Positions 35,974 to 44,600 of a stretch of DNA of 64,000 bases are shown here, piece by piece (the stretch's first letter is position 1; each line of letters begins with the position of its first letter). The translations under genes and the position numbers were made by a program. The stretch is from assembly GCF_001458735.1 (NCBI RefSeq), contig NZ_CZQA01000001.1:1178001-1242000 (forward strand). Direction: 5' to 3'. The notes beneath the pieces are model-generated. The model saw nothing but the letters and a program-made list of their open reading frames with translations, did not search any database and was not told the origin of the DNA. This DNA comes from Candidatus Nitrospira nitrosa (lineage in GTDB: Bacteria; Nitrospirota; Nitrospiria; Nitrospirales; Nitrospiraceae).

Positions 35974-37800
35974 ATGATTGCACAAGCAGCTGGAACACAG
36001 AACAAACGAGAAGTCCTTTCCGTTGCGACGCTGAAGAGACCTCCGATGAACAAGGCCCCTCGAAAAAAGACCATGGAACGGAGTCTCCTGGATTGTATCG
36101 CCTATCGGGGTCTTGTCAGCCCGGCCGAATTGGATTCGGCAGTGGAAGAATCTCTCTCTCGAGAAGTCGATCTCGAGACTGTCCTCATCGATAAGTATCG
36201 CGTCCCAAAACCAGCGCTTGGGTCAGCATTGAGTGAGTTCTATCAATGCCCCTATGTTCCGTACGACGAACGGACCATTCTTGATCCGGAACTCTTGAAA
36301 AACCTCAGCTTCGATTACCTCAGAAGAAATTCATGGATTCCCATGAAGCGTCAGGGCACAGTGCTCGATATCGTCACCAACGATCCACATGATCTCGAAA
36401 AAGGCTTGGATATTCGCCGTGCATTTCCAGGCACAACGATTCGATTCGCAGTCGGGCTTCGGCGGGACATTGAACAATACTTGCTTGTGGCAACAGGTCA
36501 AGCAACCGGTGGTTCAATTACGGATATCCTTGGAGAACTGGTTGATGAAGCTGGGAGCGAGCGGAATGCTGAAGCGGAGCGGAGAGAGATCGATGAAAAT
36601 GACTCCGCCATCGTACGGCTGGCAAACCAGATTATTGCCGAAGCGTATCGTTTAGCGGCCTCGGACGTCCACATCGAACCCTATTCAGACCGTAAAGAGA
36701 CCGCGGTACGGTTCCGAGTCGATGGGACCTGCTTTACCTATATGCGGATTCCGGCCGCCTATCGGCGAGCCATCGTCTCACGGTTGAAAATTATGGCCAA
36801 TTTGGACATTGCGGAGCGGCGAAAGCCTCAAGATGGAAAGATCCGCTACAAGCTGGCGAAGGACCGTGAAATTGAATTGCGGGTGGCGACGTTGCCGACG
36901 GCAGGAAACAATGAAGATGTCGTGCTACGGCTCTTGACCGCCAAGGAAACCATGCCGTTGGAAGCGATGGATTTCCCTCCCGGTGTGTTACAGACCGTGA
37001 AGGAGCTTTCTGAGCATCCCTATGGAATTTTTCTGTGTGTGGGGCCGACTGGATCAGGGAAGACCACGACGCTTCACGCTGTGTTGAAACATATCAATAC
37101 GGATGAACGGAAAATTTGGACGGCGGAAGATCCCATCGAAGTGACACAGGAAGGGTTGCGACAGGTACAAGTGCATCCAAAGATCGGCTTTACCTTTGCT
37201 TCGGCGATGCGCGCATTCCTACGGGCTGACCCGGATGTCATCATGATCGGCGAGATGCGCGACAAGGAAACCGCGGACATTGCGATCGAAGCGTCGCTCA
37301 CCGGACATCTCGTGATGAGCACGCTGCACACCAATAGTGCGGTAGAAACCGTGACGCGATTGCTTGATATGGGGTGTGATTCATTTAACTTTGCTGATGC
37401 GATGTTGGGCATTCTCGCCATGCGGCTCTGTAAACGGATCTGTTCCCACTGCAAAGAAGAGTACCATCCGACACAACAGGAATTTGACGAGCTTGTGCAG
37501 GGGTATGGGGCAAGACATTGGGAAAAGCTGGGAATCTCGTACGCCGAGGATCTCAGGCTCTGTCACGGGAAAGGGTGCGAAGTCTGCAACCAGACAGGAT
37601 TTAAGGGCAGGGTGGCACTACATGAACTCCTGGTCGGTTCAGAAGAGATCAAGAATCTCATTCAAAGCCGGGCGCGCACCTCAGAAATTCTCGCGGTCGC
37701 CATGCGGGATGGGATGGTCACCCTCCTGCAAGATGGTATTCAGAAAGTACTCAAGGGACTGACGACGTACCGACAAGTCCGGGCCGTGGCAGTTAAGTAG
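35974..37800 (+). CDS. pilB: Type IV pilus assembly ATPase PilB
   Basis: Hexameric ATPase powering pilus extension. 608 residues. An N-terminal MshEN/GspE-N domain (about 35-170), then the ATPase core with Walker A GPTGSGKT at 357-364, an Asp-box and Walker B (PDVIMIGEMRDKETA), and a His box (TGHLVMSTLHTNSA). The tetracysteine zinc site has Cys490, Cys493, Cys535 and Cys538, which marks GspE/PilB rather than PilT. The MshEN type often binds c-di-GMP, of interest next to a PilZ gene. Start ATG 35974 has no strong ribosome site; ATG 36046 is possible. Confidence 0.93.
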   Translation: MIAQAAGTQNKREVLSVATLKRPPMNKAPRKKTMERSLLDCIAYRGLVSPAELDSAVEESLSREVDLETVLIDKYRVPKPALGSALSEFYQCPYVPYDERTILDPELLKNLSFDYLRRNSWIPMKRQGTVLDIVTNDPHDLEKGLDIRRAFPGTTIRFAVGLRRDIEQYLLVATGQATGGSITDILGELVDEAGSERNAEAERREIDENDSAIVRLANQIIAEAYRLAASDVHIEPYSDRKETAVRFRVDGTCFTYMRIPAAYRRAIVSRLKIMANLDIAERRKPQDGKIRYKLAKDREIELRVATLPTAGNNEDVVLRLLTAKETMPLEAMDFPPGVLQTVKELSEHPYGIFLCVGPTGSGKTTTLHAVLKHINTDERKIWTAEDPIEVTQEGLRQVQVHPKIGFTFASAMRAFLRADPDVIMIGEMRDKETADIAIEASLTGHLVMSTLHTNSAVETVTRLLDMGCDSFNFADAMLGILAMRLCKRICSHCKEEYHPTQQEFDELVQGYGARHWEKLGISYAEDLRLCHGKGCEVCNQTGFKGRVALHELLVGSEEIKNLIQSRARTSEILAVAMRDGMVTLLQDGIQKVLKGLTTYRQVRAVAVK

Positions 37801-37820
37801 CAGCACTCTGCAAGCTTTAG

Positions 37821-38156
37821 CTAGGGAGTGCGATCGAGTACGGAAACAAATGAATCTAACCGATTCAGCATCTCTGGCGAGATTCGGATAAACTCGAATC
37901 CACATCGCTGCTCAGAAACCCACCGAACTCCAGCAAGTTCAATTTCAACGGGCGTGGTGCTGTCCGGTAAATCGATCCATAGCGCAAGATGGGACGAGAC
38001 CGATGGTGGTAGTGCTGTCATCACGGCACAGCCCTGTACGGAGAGATTCAGAATCGTTCCTTCCGATCTGTAGGTGTGGTCGTCGAGTGTGCATGGAAGT
38101 TGGATGGCAAACCGCCGAAGCTTTCGATTGTTTCTAGACATCATGGATCGTTCCAT
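37821..38156 (-). CDS. PilZ domain protein
   Basis: 111 residues, single PilZ domain. The c-di-GMP-binding motifs are present: R-K-L-R-R (Arg11 to Arg15, RxxxR) and N-L-S-V-Q-G (the N-x-S-x-x-G motif). The start may be ATG 38156 or one of the two ATGs at 38144 and 38141. It is convergent with pilB; GCACTC (37803-37808) and GAGTGC (37826-37831) could form a hairpin between them. A role in c-di-GMP control of the pilus motor is inferred from position. Confidence 0.88.
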   Translation of the reverse strand: MERSMMSRNNRKLRRFAIQLPCTLDDHTYRSEGTILNLSVQGCAVMTALPPSVSSHLALWIDLPDSTTPVEIELAGVRWVSEQRCGFEFIRISPEMLNRLDSFVSVLDRTP

Positions 38157-38443
38157 CGAACCATATTAGGAGTAGGCCTTCCTCCATGATCATAGCAGGT
38201 ACAGTCATCATGCTCCTGGCACCACTCCACAAAGTCCTCAAATCGGCATGTGCAAAACTGTACAACGTCTCGGCCGAAAATTGTTGTCCCTGAGCACGAA
38301 AAGTGACCAAGTCTAGGTGTGCTTAATAGAAAGAGAATACTGTCAATTCAAGAGGTTACATGCCATACAGCAGGCATTTGGACCGGCATGCGCCTTGCTT
38401 TGGCTTCACAGGTAACAGGGTGTCTCTTAAGGGTAATTTTAAG

Positions 38444-38902
38444 ATGATGAGTGGCCAGTTGCGCGATGCCAAAGGGTTTACGTTGATTGAGATGGCACTT
38501 GTTGGTGCCATCGTAGGCATCACCACCATGATTGCCATCCCGTCTTTTACGCAGTGGAAGGCAAGGTATCAAATGAAGCAAGCCGCCACTGAGTTAGCAG
38601 GAAATATGAACCTGGCTCGTGCAGCAGCAATGAGCAGAGGGACTGGTATCACGGTGACGACCGCGGTGACGAGTGGGCGAGCCACAGTCACGTTCGGCGG
38701 CGTATTCCCCCCGCTTACCCTCAACGAGGGCGTCGCAAATATTACAGCGGCAACCATTGGGTTCAACATGTTCGGTCTACGGGCTGGTGGCGGTACGGCT
38801 AACGCATTGATTACCTTGACCCCACAACAAGGCAGTCCTTATTCGGTTGTTGTGACTCCCTCAGGCAAGGTTGACTGGTGTGCAATGGCAACCTGTCCAT
38901 AG
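38444..38902 (+). CDS. FimT/GspH-type pseudopilin, second cassette
   Basis: 152 residues from ATG 38444. The prepilin signal ends in Gly11, then FTLIEMALVGAIVGITTMIA, with glutamate at +5. AATELAGNMNLARAAAMSRG is the GspH-type helix, and the final VVTPSGKVDWC fits the GspH/FimT beta-domain ending. The 288 bases upstream hold no gene of note. First of a second set of minor pilin genes in the same order as the set at 32743-35896. Confidence 0.88.
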   Translation: MMSGQLRDAKGFTLIEMALVGAIVGITTMIAIPSFTQWKARYQMKQAATELAGNMNLARAAAMSRGTGITVTTAVTSGRATVTFGGVFPPLTLNEGVANITAATIGFNMFGLRAGGGTANALITLTPQQGSPYSVVVTPSGKVDWCAMATCP

Positions 38903-38928
38903 AGTGACGATAGGGGAATCCCGTCTTT

Positions 38929-39435
38929 ATGAATCATCAGCAAGCGATCAGAAATGAAGGTGGCTTTACGCTGATTGAATCCGTGATGGCTGGAACGATT
39001 CTAGCCATCACCCTGTTAGGAGTTGCTGGCTTCCAAGGGGCATCCCTTGCAAGGAACGCCCAGTCAAAAGACAACACGGTGGTGACGAACTTTGGCGTCG
39101 AAATGCTTGAACGCATACAGAGTAATCGTCAACGGGTATTGGACTACCATAACATCGATACGACCGCCACCACGCCCTGTCCGCAAACAACGGCTCAGCA
39201 GCGACAGGCGCTTGCGGATTGTCAGCAGTGGCGAGCCGCTCTAATAGCTTCCAACGTAAGCGGTGTGCGGGGAACTGTCACGGCTATCCTAGGCGACCCC
39301 GCCCCGACTCTTGGTGTGCCGAGTCTAAATCGTACCAACGTCGTCATCACAGTCACGTGGAACACGTCAGCCGGGAGTGGGACGTCCATGCAGTCCAAGA
39401 CTATGACCTTTCGGACAGTGGTCGCTCCAGAATGA
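38929..39435 (+). CDS. pilV: PilV-type minor pilin, second cassette
   Basis: 168 residues. MNHQQAIRNEGG then FTLIESVMAGTILAITLLGV is the prepilin signal. QGASLARNAQSKDNTVV and the NFGVEMLERIQSNRQRV helix resemble PilV. Two cysteines (about residues 85 and 98) could form a loop disulfide. It lies 26 bases after the FimT-type gene and 21 before pilW. In other bacteria PilV, PilW, PilX and FimU/FimT form a tip complex with PilY1. Confidence 0.88.
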   Translation: MNHQQAIRNEGGFTLIESVMAGTILAITLLGVAGFQGASLARNAQSKDNTVVTNFGVEMLERIQSNRQRVLDYHNIDTTATTPCPQTTAQQRQALADCQQWRAALIASNVSGVRGTVTAILGDPAPTLGVPSLNRTNVVITVTWNTSAGSGTSMQSKTMTFRTVVAPE

Positions 39436-39456
39436 TGGTGCGGGGAAATTGAAGAG

Positions 39457-40572
39457 ATGAAAACTGAACAGGCCACCAGGTGCCACCGAAATTGTGAAGC
39501 CGGCATGACGTTGATCGAGTTGATGATTGCCGCCGCCGTGGGACTTGGCGTCATTGGTGCAGCGTTGTCCATGCTGGTCATGAGCCAGAAAGCCACCACG
39601 GCCAACGAGCAGGTGGTTGAGACTCAGCAGAATGTCAGAGTGGCGATGGAAATGCTGGCTCGTGATATGCGGCTGGCCAGCTATAACTATGTGGGGAATG
39701 TGCCAGGCGCGCCAACTGTCGGGACATGCAGTGTGACCAATGGGACCTTCTCTCGTCCCGTCGGTCTTCGTCCAAGGGATCAAAATCCAACGGGTGCCGA
39801 TACCGGTCCTGATAGTATTTCGATGGTCGTGCCGCTCCTCACGGATGTCGTTACTCCCTGGGCTCTCTCAGCCAATGTCGGAGGAACAGCAATTGATCCG
39901 GTCCCGTTCAATGCCCTCCCTATTGCCGCGGCGGTTATCACGGATATGGTCAGTCAAGGGTTAGCCGCCGGGTCTGTAGTCTCCATCGGTGGAAGTGTGG
40001 TGAGGGCGGTTGCTACAGTCAGCGCAACCTCCCTCACGCTCTCCAGTAGCATCGACGGGAAATTTCCTGCCGGGACACCGGTCTATTTACTCCAATGTGT
40101 GACGTACGCAGTTGGGACCACGACGGCGACATGCGGAACGGGGAGCACCGCATGCCTCACCAGAAACGGAGTACCTCTGGTCGATGGAATCGAGGACATC
40201 CAATTCTCGTACGGCTGTGATGGCTGCAGTACTGCCGCGCCGAATCCCCTGTCGCCGGACGGTGTGCTCGATGAAATAGATGGGGTCAATACGACGAGCC
40301 CGCCAGCGATTACTGACTTTGTGACCAACAGTGCATGGAATGTGCCCCCGATGTCGCCTGAGACGATCAAGCAAGTACAGATTAGTGTGGTCGGCAGGCA
40401 AATGACGCCAGACCAAGGATTTAGTGAACGCTATACGTCGGGGGTCAATACGAGCGGACCGGTTATCATGAGCGATCACAACCCATCAGCCGATGCCGGG
40501 TATGATGCCTCGACCTACTCGAAGCTGAGACGTCGGGTTGTGACCAGAGTGATTCAGCCAAGGAACATGTGA
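39457..40572 (+). CDS. pilW: PilW-type minor pilin, second cassette
   Basis: 371 residues. A 16-residue leader ends in Gly before MTLIELMIAAAVGLGVIGAA, with glutamate at +5. NVRVAMEMLARDMRLASYNY is the typical PilW helix. The C-terminal region has several cysteine pairs (CGTGSTAC and YGCDGC) and an IKQVQISVVGR strand near the end, as in other PilW proteins. Longer than the first-cassette PilW by about 120 residues. Confidence 0.88.
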   Translation: MKTEQATRCHRNCEAGMTLIELMIAAAVGLGVIGAALSMLVMSQKATTANEQVVETQQNVRVAMEMLARDMRLASYNYVGNVPGAPTVGTCSVTNGTFSRPVGLRPRDQNPTGADTGPDSISMVVPLLTDVVTPWALSANVGGTAIDPVPFNALPIAAAVITDMVSQGLAAGSVVSIGGSVVRAVATVSATSLTLSSSIDGKFPAGTPVYLLQCVTYAVGTTTATCGTGSTACLTRNGVPLVDGIEDIQFSYGCDGCSTAAPNPLSPDGVLDEIDGVNTTSPPAITDFVTNSAWNVPPMSPETIKQVQISVVGRQMTPDQGFSERYTSGVNTSGPVIMSDHNPSADAGYDASTYSKLRRRVVTRVIQPRNM

Positions 40573-40583
40573 GGACATGCACG

Positions 40584-41210
40584 ATGGGATTCAGGAAGGA
40601 AGTAGGAGTGCGGCTCGCCAATCGAGATAGGGAGGGGGAGCGAGGGGTCGCGTTGCTGACCGTCATGATCGTTATGCTCTTGATGGTGGTATTGGCGATT
40701 TCCGCGATTACCGTCACTGGGCTGGAGACCAGAATGTCCGGATTCGTCAGCACAAAGGAAGCGATGGCGACCGCCGCAGAATCTTGCGAGGGGACCGCGG
40801 TGAACATTATTCAGCAAACGTTGTATTACTCAGAAATACAGCCTCAGTTTCTCAGCACCGCAACCCCCCAGGGACCGATTCCAGCATCCAATAGTGCCAC
40901 CCTCTACAGCGAGATTTCTGGTCAACCACTCCCCCCTCCTGCGGCTGCGAACACAATTGGAGAAAACTACGGGGACAATGCCGACTCTGTGCCGAATCTG
41001 ACCATCACGAGCATTCCAGGGGTGACAGTCAACGGGGATATTGATCGCTTGTTCAAGCGCCGCAAAGAAGGTGCGGGGGAGCTCAAAGAGATTGTCTATC
41101 GCATCACCTGTATCGCTTCCAACACAGCGGCGGGAACGAAGAGCACAGTCACGTCCGTGTACAGCTGCACCGTCGGCGAAACCTGCATGAAACAAATTGG
41201 AGCGTCCTAG
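40584..41210 (+). CDS. pilX: PilX-type minor pilin, second cassette
   Basis: 208 residues from ATG 40584, with GAGGA eight bases upstream; an in-frame GTG at 40569 overlaps the pilW stop and is less likely. After a basic leader ending in Gly21, VALLTVMIVMLLMVVLAISA is the PilX membrane segment without glutamate at +5. ETRMSGFVSTKEAMATAAES is the conserved PilX helix. Normal length, unlike the 489-residue counterpart in the first cassette. Two cysteine pairs lie in the C-terminal half. Confidence 0.87.
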   Translation: MGFRKEVGVRLANRDREGERGVALLTVMIVMLLMVVLAISAITVTGLETRMSGFVSTKEAMATAAESCEGTAVNIIQQTLYYSEIQPQFLSTATPQGPIPASNSATLYSEISGQPLPPPAAANTIGENYGDNADSVPNLTITSIPGVTVNGDIDRLFKRRKEGAGELKEIVYRITCIASNTAAGTKSTVTSVYSCTVGETCMKQIGAS

Positions 41211-41221
41211 GAGGTGAGCTG

Positions 41222-41545
41222 ATGAACAGGGCAAGACGGCTCAGAGGCTACGCGATCGCAGCGTTCATTCTGGGGATTGCATCACCCCTCGTCACGCCGT
41301 CTGTGAGGGGCGAGATGTTACCCGCGATGAAGCTGGCAACCGACAAGATGGGAACGGTTGATGCCATTTATGTGTCATCGATCAGGATTAGCGGGACCGA
41401 TTATCGAGTTCAGTCAGACGCGAAGATCATGGATCACAAGGAGAATGAGATCTCCCTGGAGGAAGTATTTCTGCGGTCTGAGGCAAAGTTTCATCTCAAT
41501 AAGATCGGCGAGATCGACATGATGGTCGTTATGAGACCTCAGTAG
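41222..41545 (+). CDS. Small exported protein in the pilus operon
   Basis: 107 residues with a signal peptide-like start (AIAAFILGIASPLVT) and a strong ribosome site AGGAGGT. The mature part contains VDAIYVSSIRISGTDYRVQS, a beta-strand pattern, and no cysteine. I do not recognise a family. It lies 11 bases after pilX and 96 bases before pilY1, so it is probably a periplasmic or tip-complex accessory; this is inferred from position only. Confidence 0.75.
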   Translation: MNRARRLRGYAIAAFILGIASPLVTPSVRGEMLPAMKLATDKMGTVDAIYVSSIRISGTDYRVQSDAKIMDHKENEISLEEVFLRSEAKFHLNKIGEIDMMVVMRPQ

Positions 41546-41602
41546 AGGCGAGGAGCGCGATGTGAGTTGGAAACAGGATTCTCACAACCTTGCGCGTACA
41601 GC

Positions 41603-41619
41603 GTTGGCACAAGGTGTGC
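41603..41619 (+). promoter_or_regulatory. Sigma54-like promoter site upstream of pilY1
   Basis: TTGGCAC (41603-41609) and TGC (41616-41618) give the GG-N10-GC spacing of -24/-12 promoters. A start near 41630 would leave a 12-nucleotide leader containing the AGGAGG site before ATG 41642, which is tight. Seen as a pattern match only. Confidence 0.35.
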
Positions 41620-41641
41620 GGCTGAGCGGTAGGAGGACGAC

Positions 41642-44600
41642 ATGACGAACCGATGGACCATGAAGATGTTTGCGGCCGTGACATGCGTCGTCATTGGAGG
41701 ATGGTTCGTGCCGAACGTTGTCCACGCGGTCGTGCCTGTGCGCGTCAACTCCGACTATACAGCATCGCCGCCCTTCGTCTCAAACATTGCCACACCGAAC
41801 ATCCTGATCGTGATGGACAATTCGGGAAGTATGGCGAACCGAGCCTGCGAATCGGCGAGCTGCGGAACACTGTCGGACGGGACGACGTCGACCGTCACGA
41901 CCTTCGTGGCGACGACTCGATACAACGGCTACGCCGATCCCTTGCGCTGCTATGTCTGGGACTCCACCGATAACAGATTTGAGATCGGTGGTGGAAAAGC
42001 CGCGCTCAATACCGCCTGCGCCGGAACAGAATGGGACGGCAATTTCATCAATTGGGCCACATTCCGACGCTTCGATGCCGTCAAGAAGGCCATGACAGGA
42101 GGCAACTGTTGGCACCCGACTGCTTCGCCGGTTCGCAATGCAGATGGGACCTGTAAACCGTCCGGCACCCCCTCATTGCCGACTGTTAAAGTGCAAAACC
42201 TTGGTACCGGCGATGAGACCACACCGGCAATTCCCTATGCCGGCGGAACGGGCAATACAACATATGTCGGTCGAATCCCCCTTGCAGCGCATCCGGGGAG
42301 TCCAGCGAATCTTTACGTGAGATTCGAAGCCGATGGAGATCTGTGCATCAACGACGATAGTAGCGGGAGCTGTCCGGATAGCGATGGTTTTGCTGAAATT
42401 GAGCTGAACGAGATTGCCTTCGCCATGTATAGCGAACCCACAGGGGTGATTCAGCAGATCGGAGACAAGGCCCGCTTCGGCCTCGCCGTTTTCAACGGTT
42501 CGAGTTCCGATAATGGGATCCAAGTCTTGACCGGAATCGGTTCCCGGCAATCGATCAATTTCTCTGGGACTACGGTGGAAACGTTCAACACGAACACAGC
42601 GGCTATGATTGATTCAGTGGATGAAGCCTATCCGACGACCTGGACGCCACTGGCGGAGAGTCTTTATGACGCGGTTCGATACGTGGCTCAAATCAACTCC
42701 GCCTATTATCCAACGGCTTATACGTATCCCATTGCGTTTTCTGGAGGGAGTTCAAATGGCGTCGCGTTCCAAGGCACAGGCGCCGGGTCGATCGGCAGCA
42801 GTGAAGTTTCTGCATTGATATCCGGCGAGACCTGTCCGTCGGGCTACATCACCAGCGCCTGCGGTCGTGATCCCTACTTCTTTGGGGCCAATCACACGCC
42901 GGCCTGGGCGAGCACCTCTCAAGTCGTCAATTGCTGTAAGACCTTCATTCTCATCTTCACGGATGGAGAGCCCACACAGGATCAAACCATTCCGACCGGG
43001 TTGCGGGATAATGCCTACAACGGTGTCGACTGTATTAACAGTGATGGTGCTGCACCGCCCCGTCCGTTGGATGGGACGTGCAATACCCATTCATTGACGC
43101 CCTTCACTGACTTGTTAGGAGAACATAAGACCGATTACGCCAGCAGTGGTAGTGGGTATCTGGATTCTGTTGCCTTTTGGGCGCACACCAACGACATGCG
43201 TCCCTGCAGTGGGACTGGCGACGGGACGATTGCGATCATTGGTGTGACTGGTCACTGCTTGCCTGGTACGCAGAACGTCACGGTTTATACCTTCTTTGCA
43301 TTCGGGAACATTAATGGACGCGGAATATTGGCGCAAGCGGCCAGGTTGGGTGCATTTGATGATGCGAATGCAAACGGAATTCCGGATACCGGAGAATGGG
43401 ACAAGGAGAACAACTACACCGGGGCGACCGGCGCGGACGGAATCCCCGATGCCTATTTTGAGTCGTCCGATGTCGACGACATCCAGGACAAGATGCTGGC
43501 CACACTCTCCAGCATTGTCAGGAAGAGTTCGTCCGGTGCGGCGGTCTCCGTCTTGGCCACCTCTAGTACCGGAGAGGGCGCGCTTTATCAAGCCTATTTT
43601 TACCCAAGCACACTTGAGGTCGCAACGAATAAGGATGTGACATGGACCGGGTACACCCAGAGTCTCTGGGTGGATACGTTCGGAAATATGCGTGAGGATA
43701 CAAACGGAGATGGGAAACAGGACTACAAGGTCGATCTCATCATAAAGACGCGCCTCGATCCAGCAACCAATATTGTGTATGTTGATAAATATAGAGACAC
43801 TGATGGCAATGGGATCGCGGACGATACGAACTCAGATGGGGTCATCACCCAGACGGATTGCTACGAGTGCGGCAAGCTGCTCAGTGATATGAAGCCAATT
43901 TGGGAGGCGGGGAAACAGCTGGCGTTGAAGGATGCGGGTACGAGAACAATTCTGACATGGGTCGATTTAGACAACGACAAGGTCGTTGATGCTGCGGAGC
44001 AGGTCGACTTTACTACGGCCAACTCCGCGACGCTGAGTCCCTATCTTCGGGCCGGAGCCGCTCCCTATACAGCCGATGCCATCATCAATTTTGTCCGAGG
44101 ATGCGAGCCAGCGACTTGTACTGAGCAGACAAGCTTGAGAGATCGGCGCCTCACGGTTGGCACCAGCACGCTCAAGACATGGAAACTCGGGGATGTCATT
44201 AATGCTCCTCCCACGATCGTAGCCGCCCCAAGGGATCGCTATGACATTATTGAGGGGGATCCAAGCTACACGAATTTTTTCATCCAATATCGAACGCGCC
44301 GGCAGGTAGTTTATGTGGGTGCTAATGACGGGATGCTCCACGCTTTCAATGCGGGGTTTTACCATCCAGGTGATGACCCGAGCACGACGACTGTAACCGA
44401 ACACGGTTGGTTTACTCGCACGCCGACGAATAACAGTAGTGGCCCATTGTTGGGTGAAGAGCTCTGGGGGTTCATCCCCTACGAGCTCTTGCCTCATCTG
44501 CAGTGGTTAACGCGGTCGGACTACCAGCATGTGTACTATGTCGATATGCCACCCGTGGTCAAGGATGTCAGGATCTTCGCCAATGATGCGGACCATCCAA

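Noticed and set aside
38186-38293. 35-codon plus-strand frame between the PilZ gene and the second pilin cassette
   Set aside because: The ribosome site is too distant (about 14 bases) and the ending is not protein-like; no support beyond an open frame.
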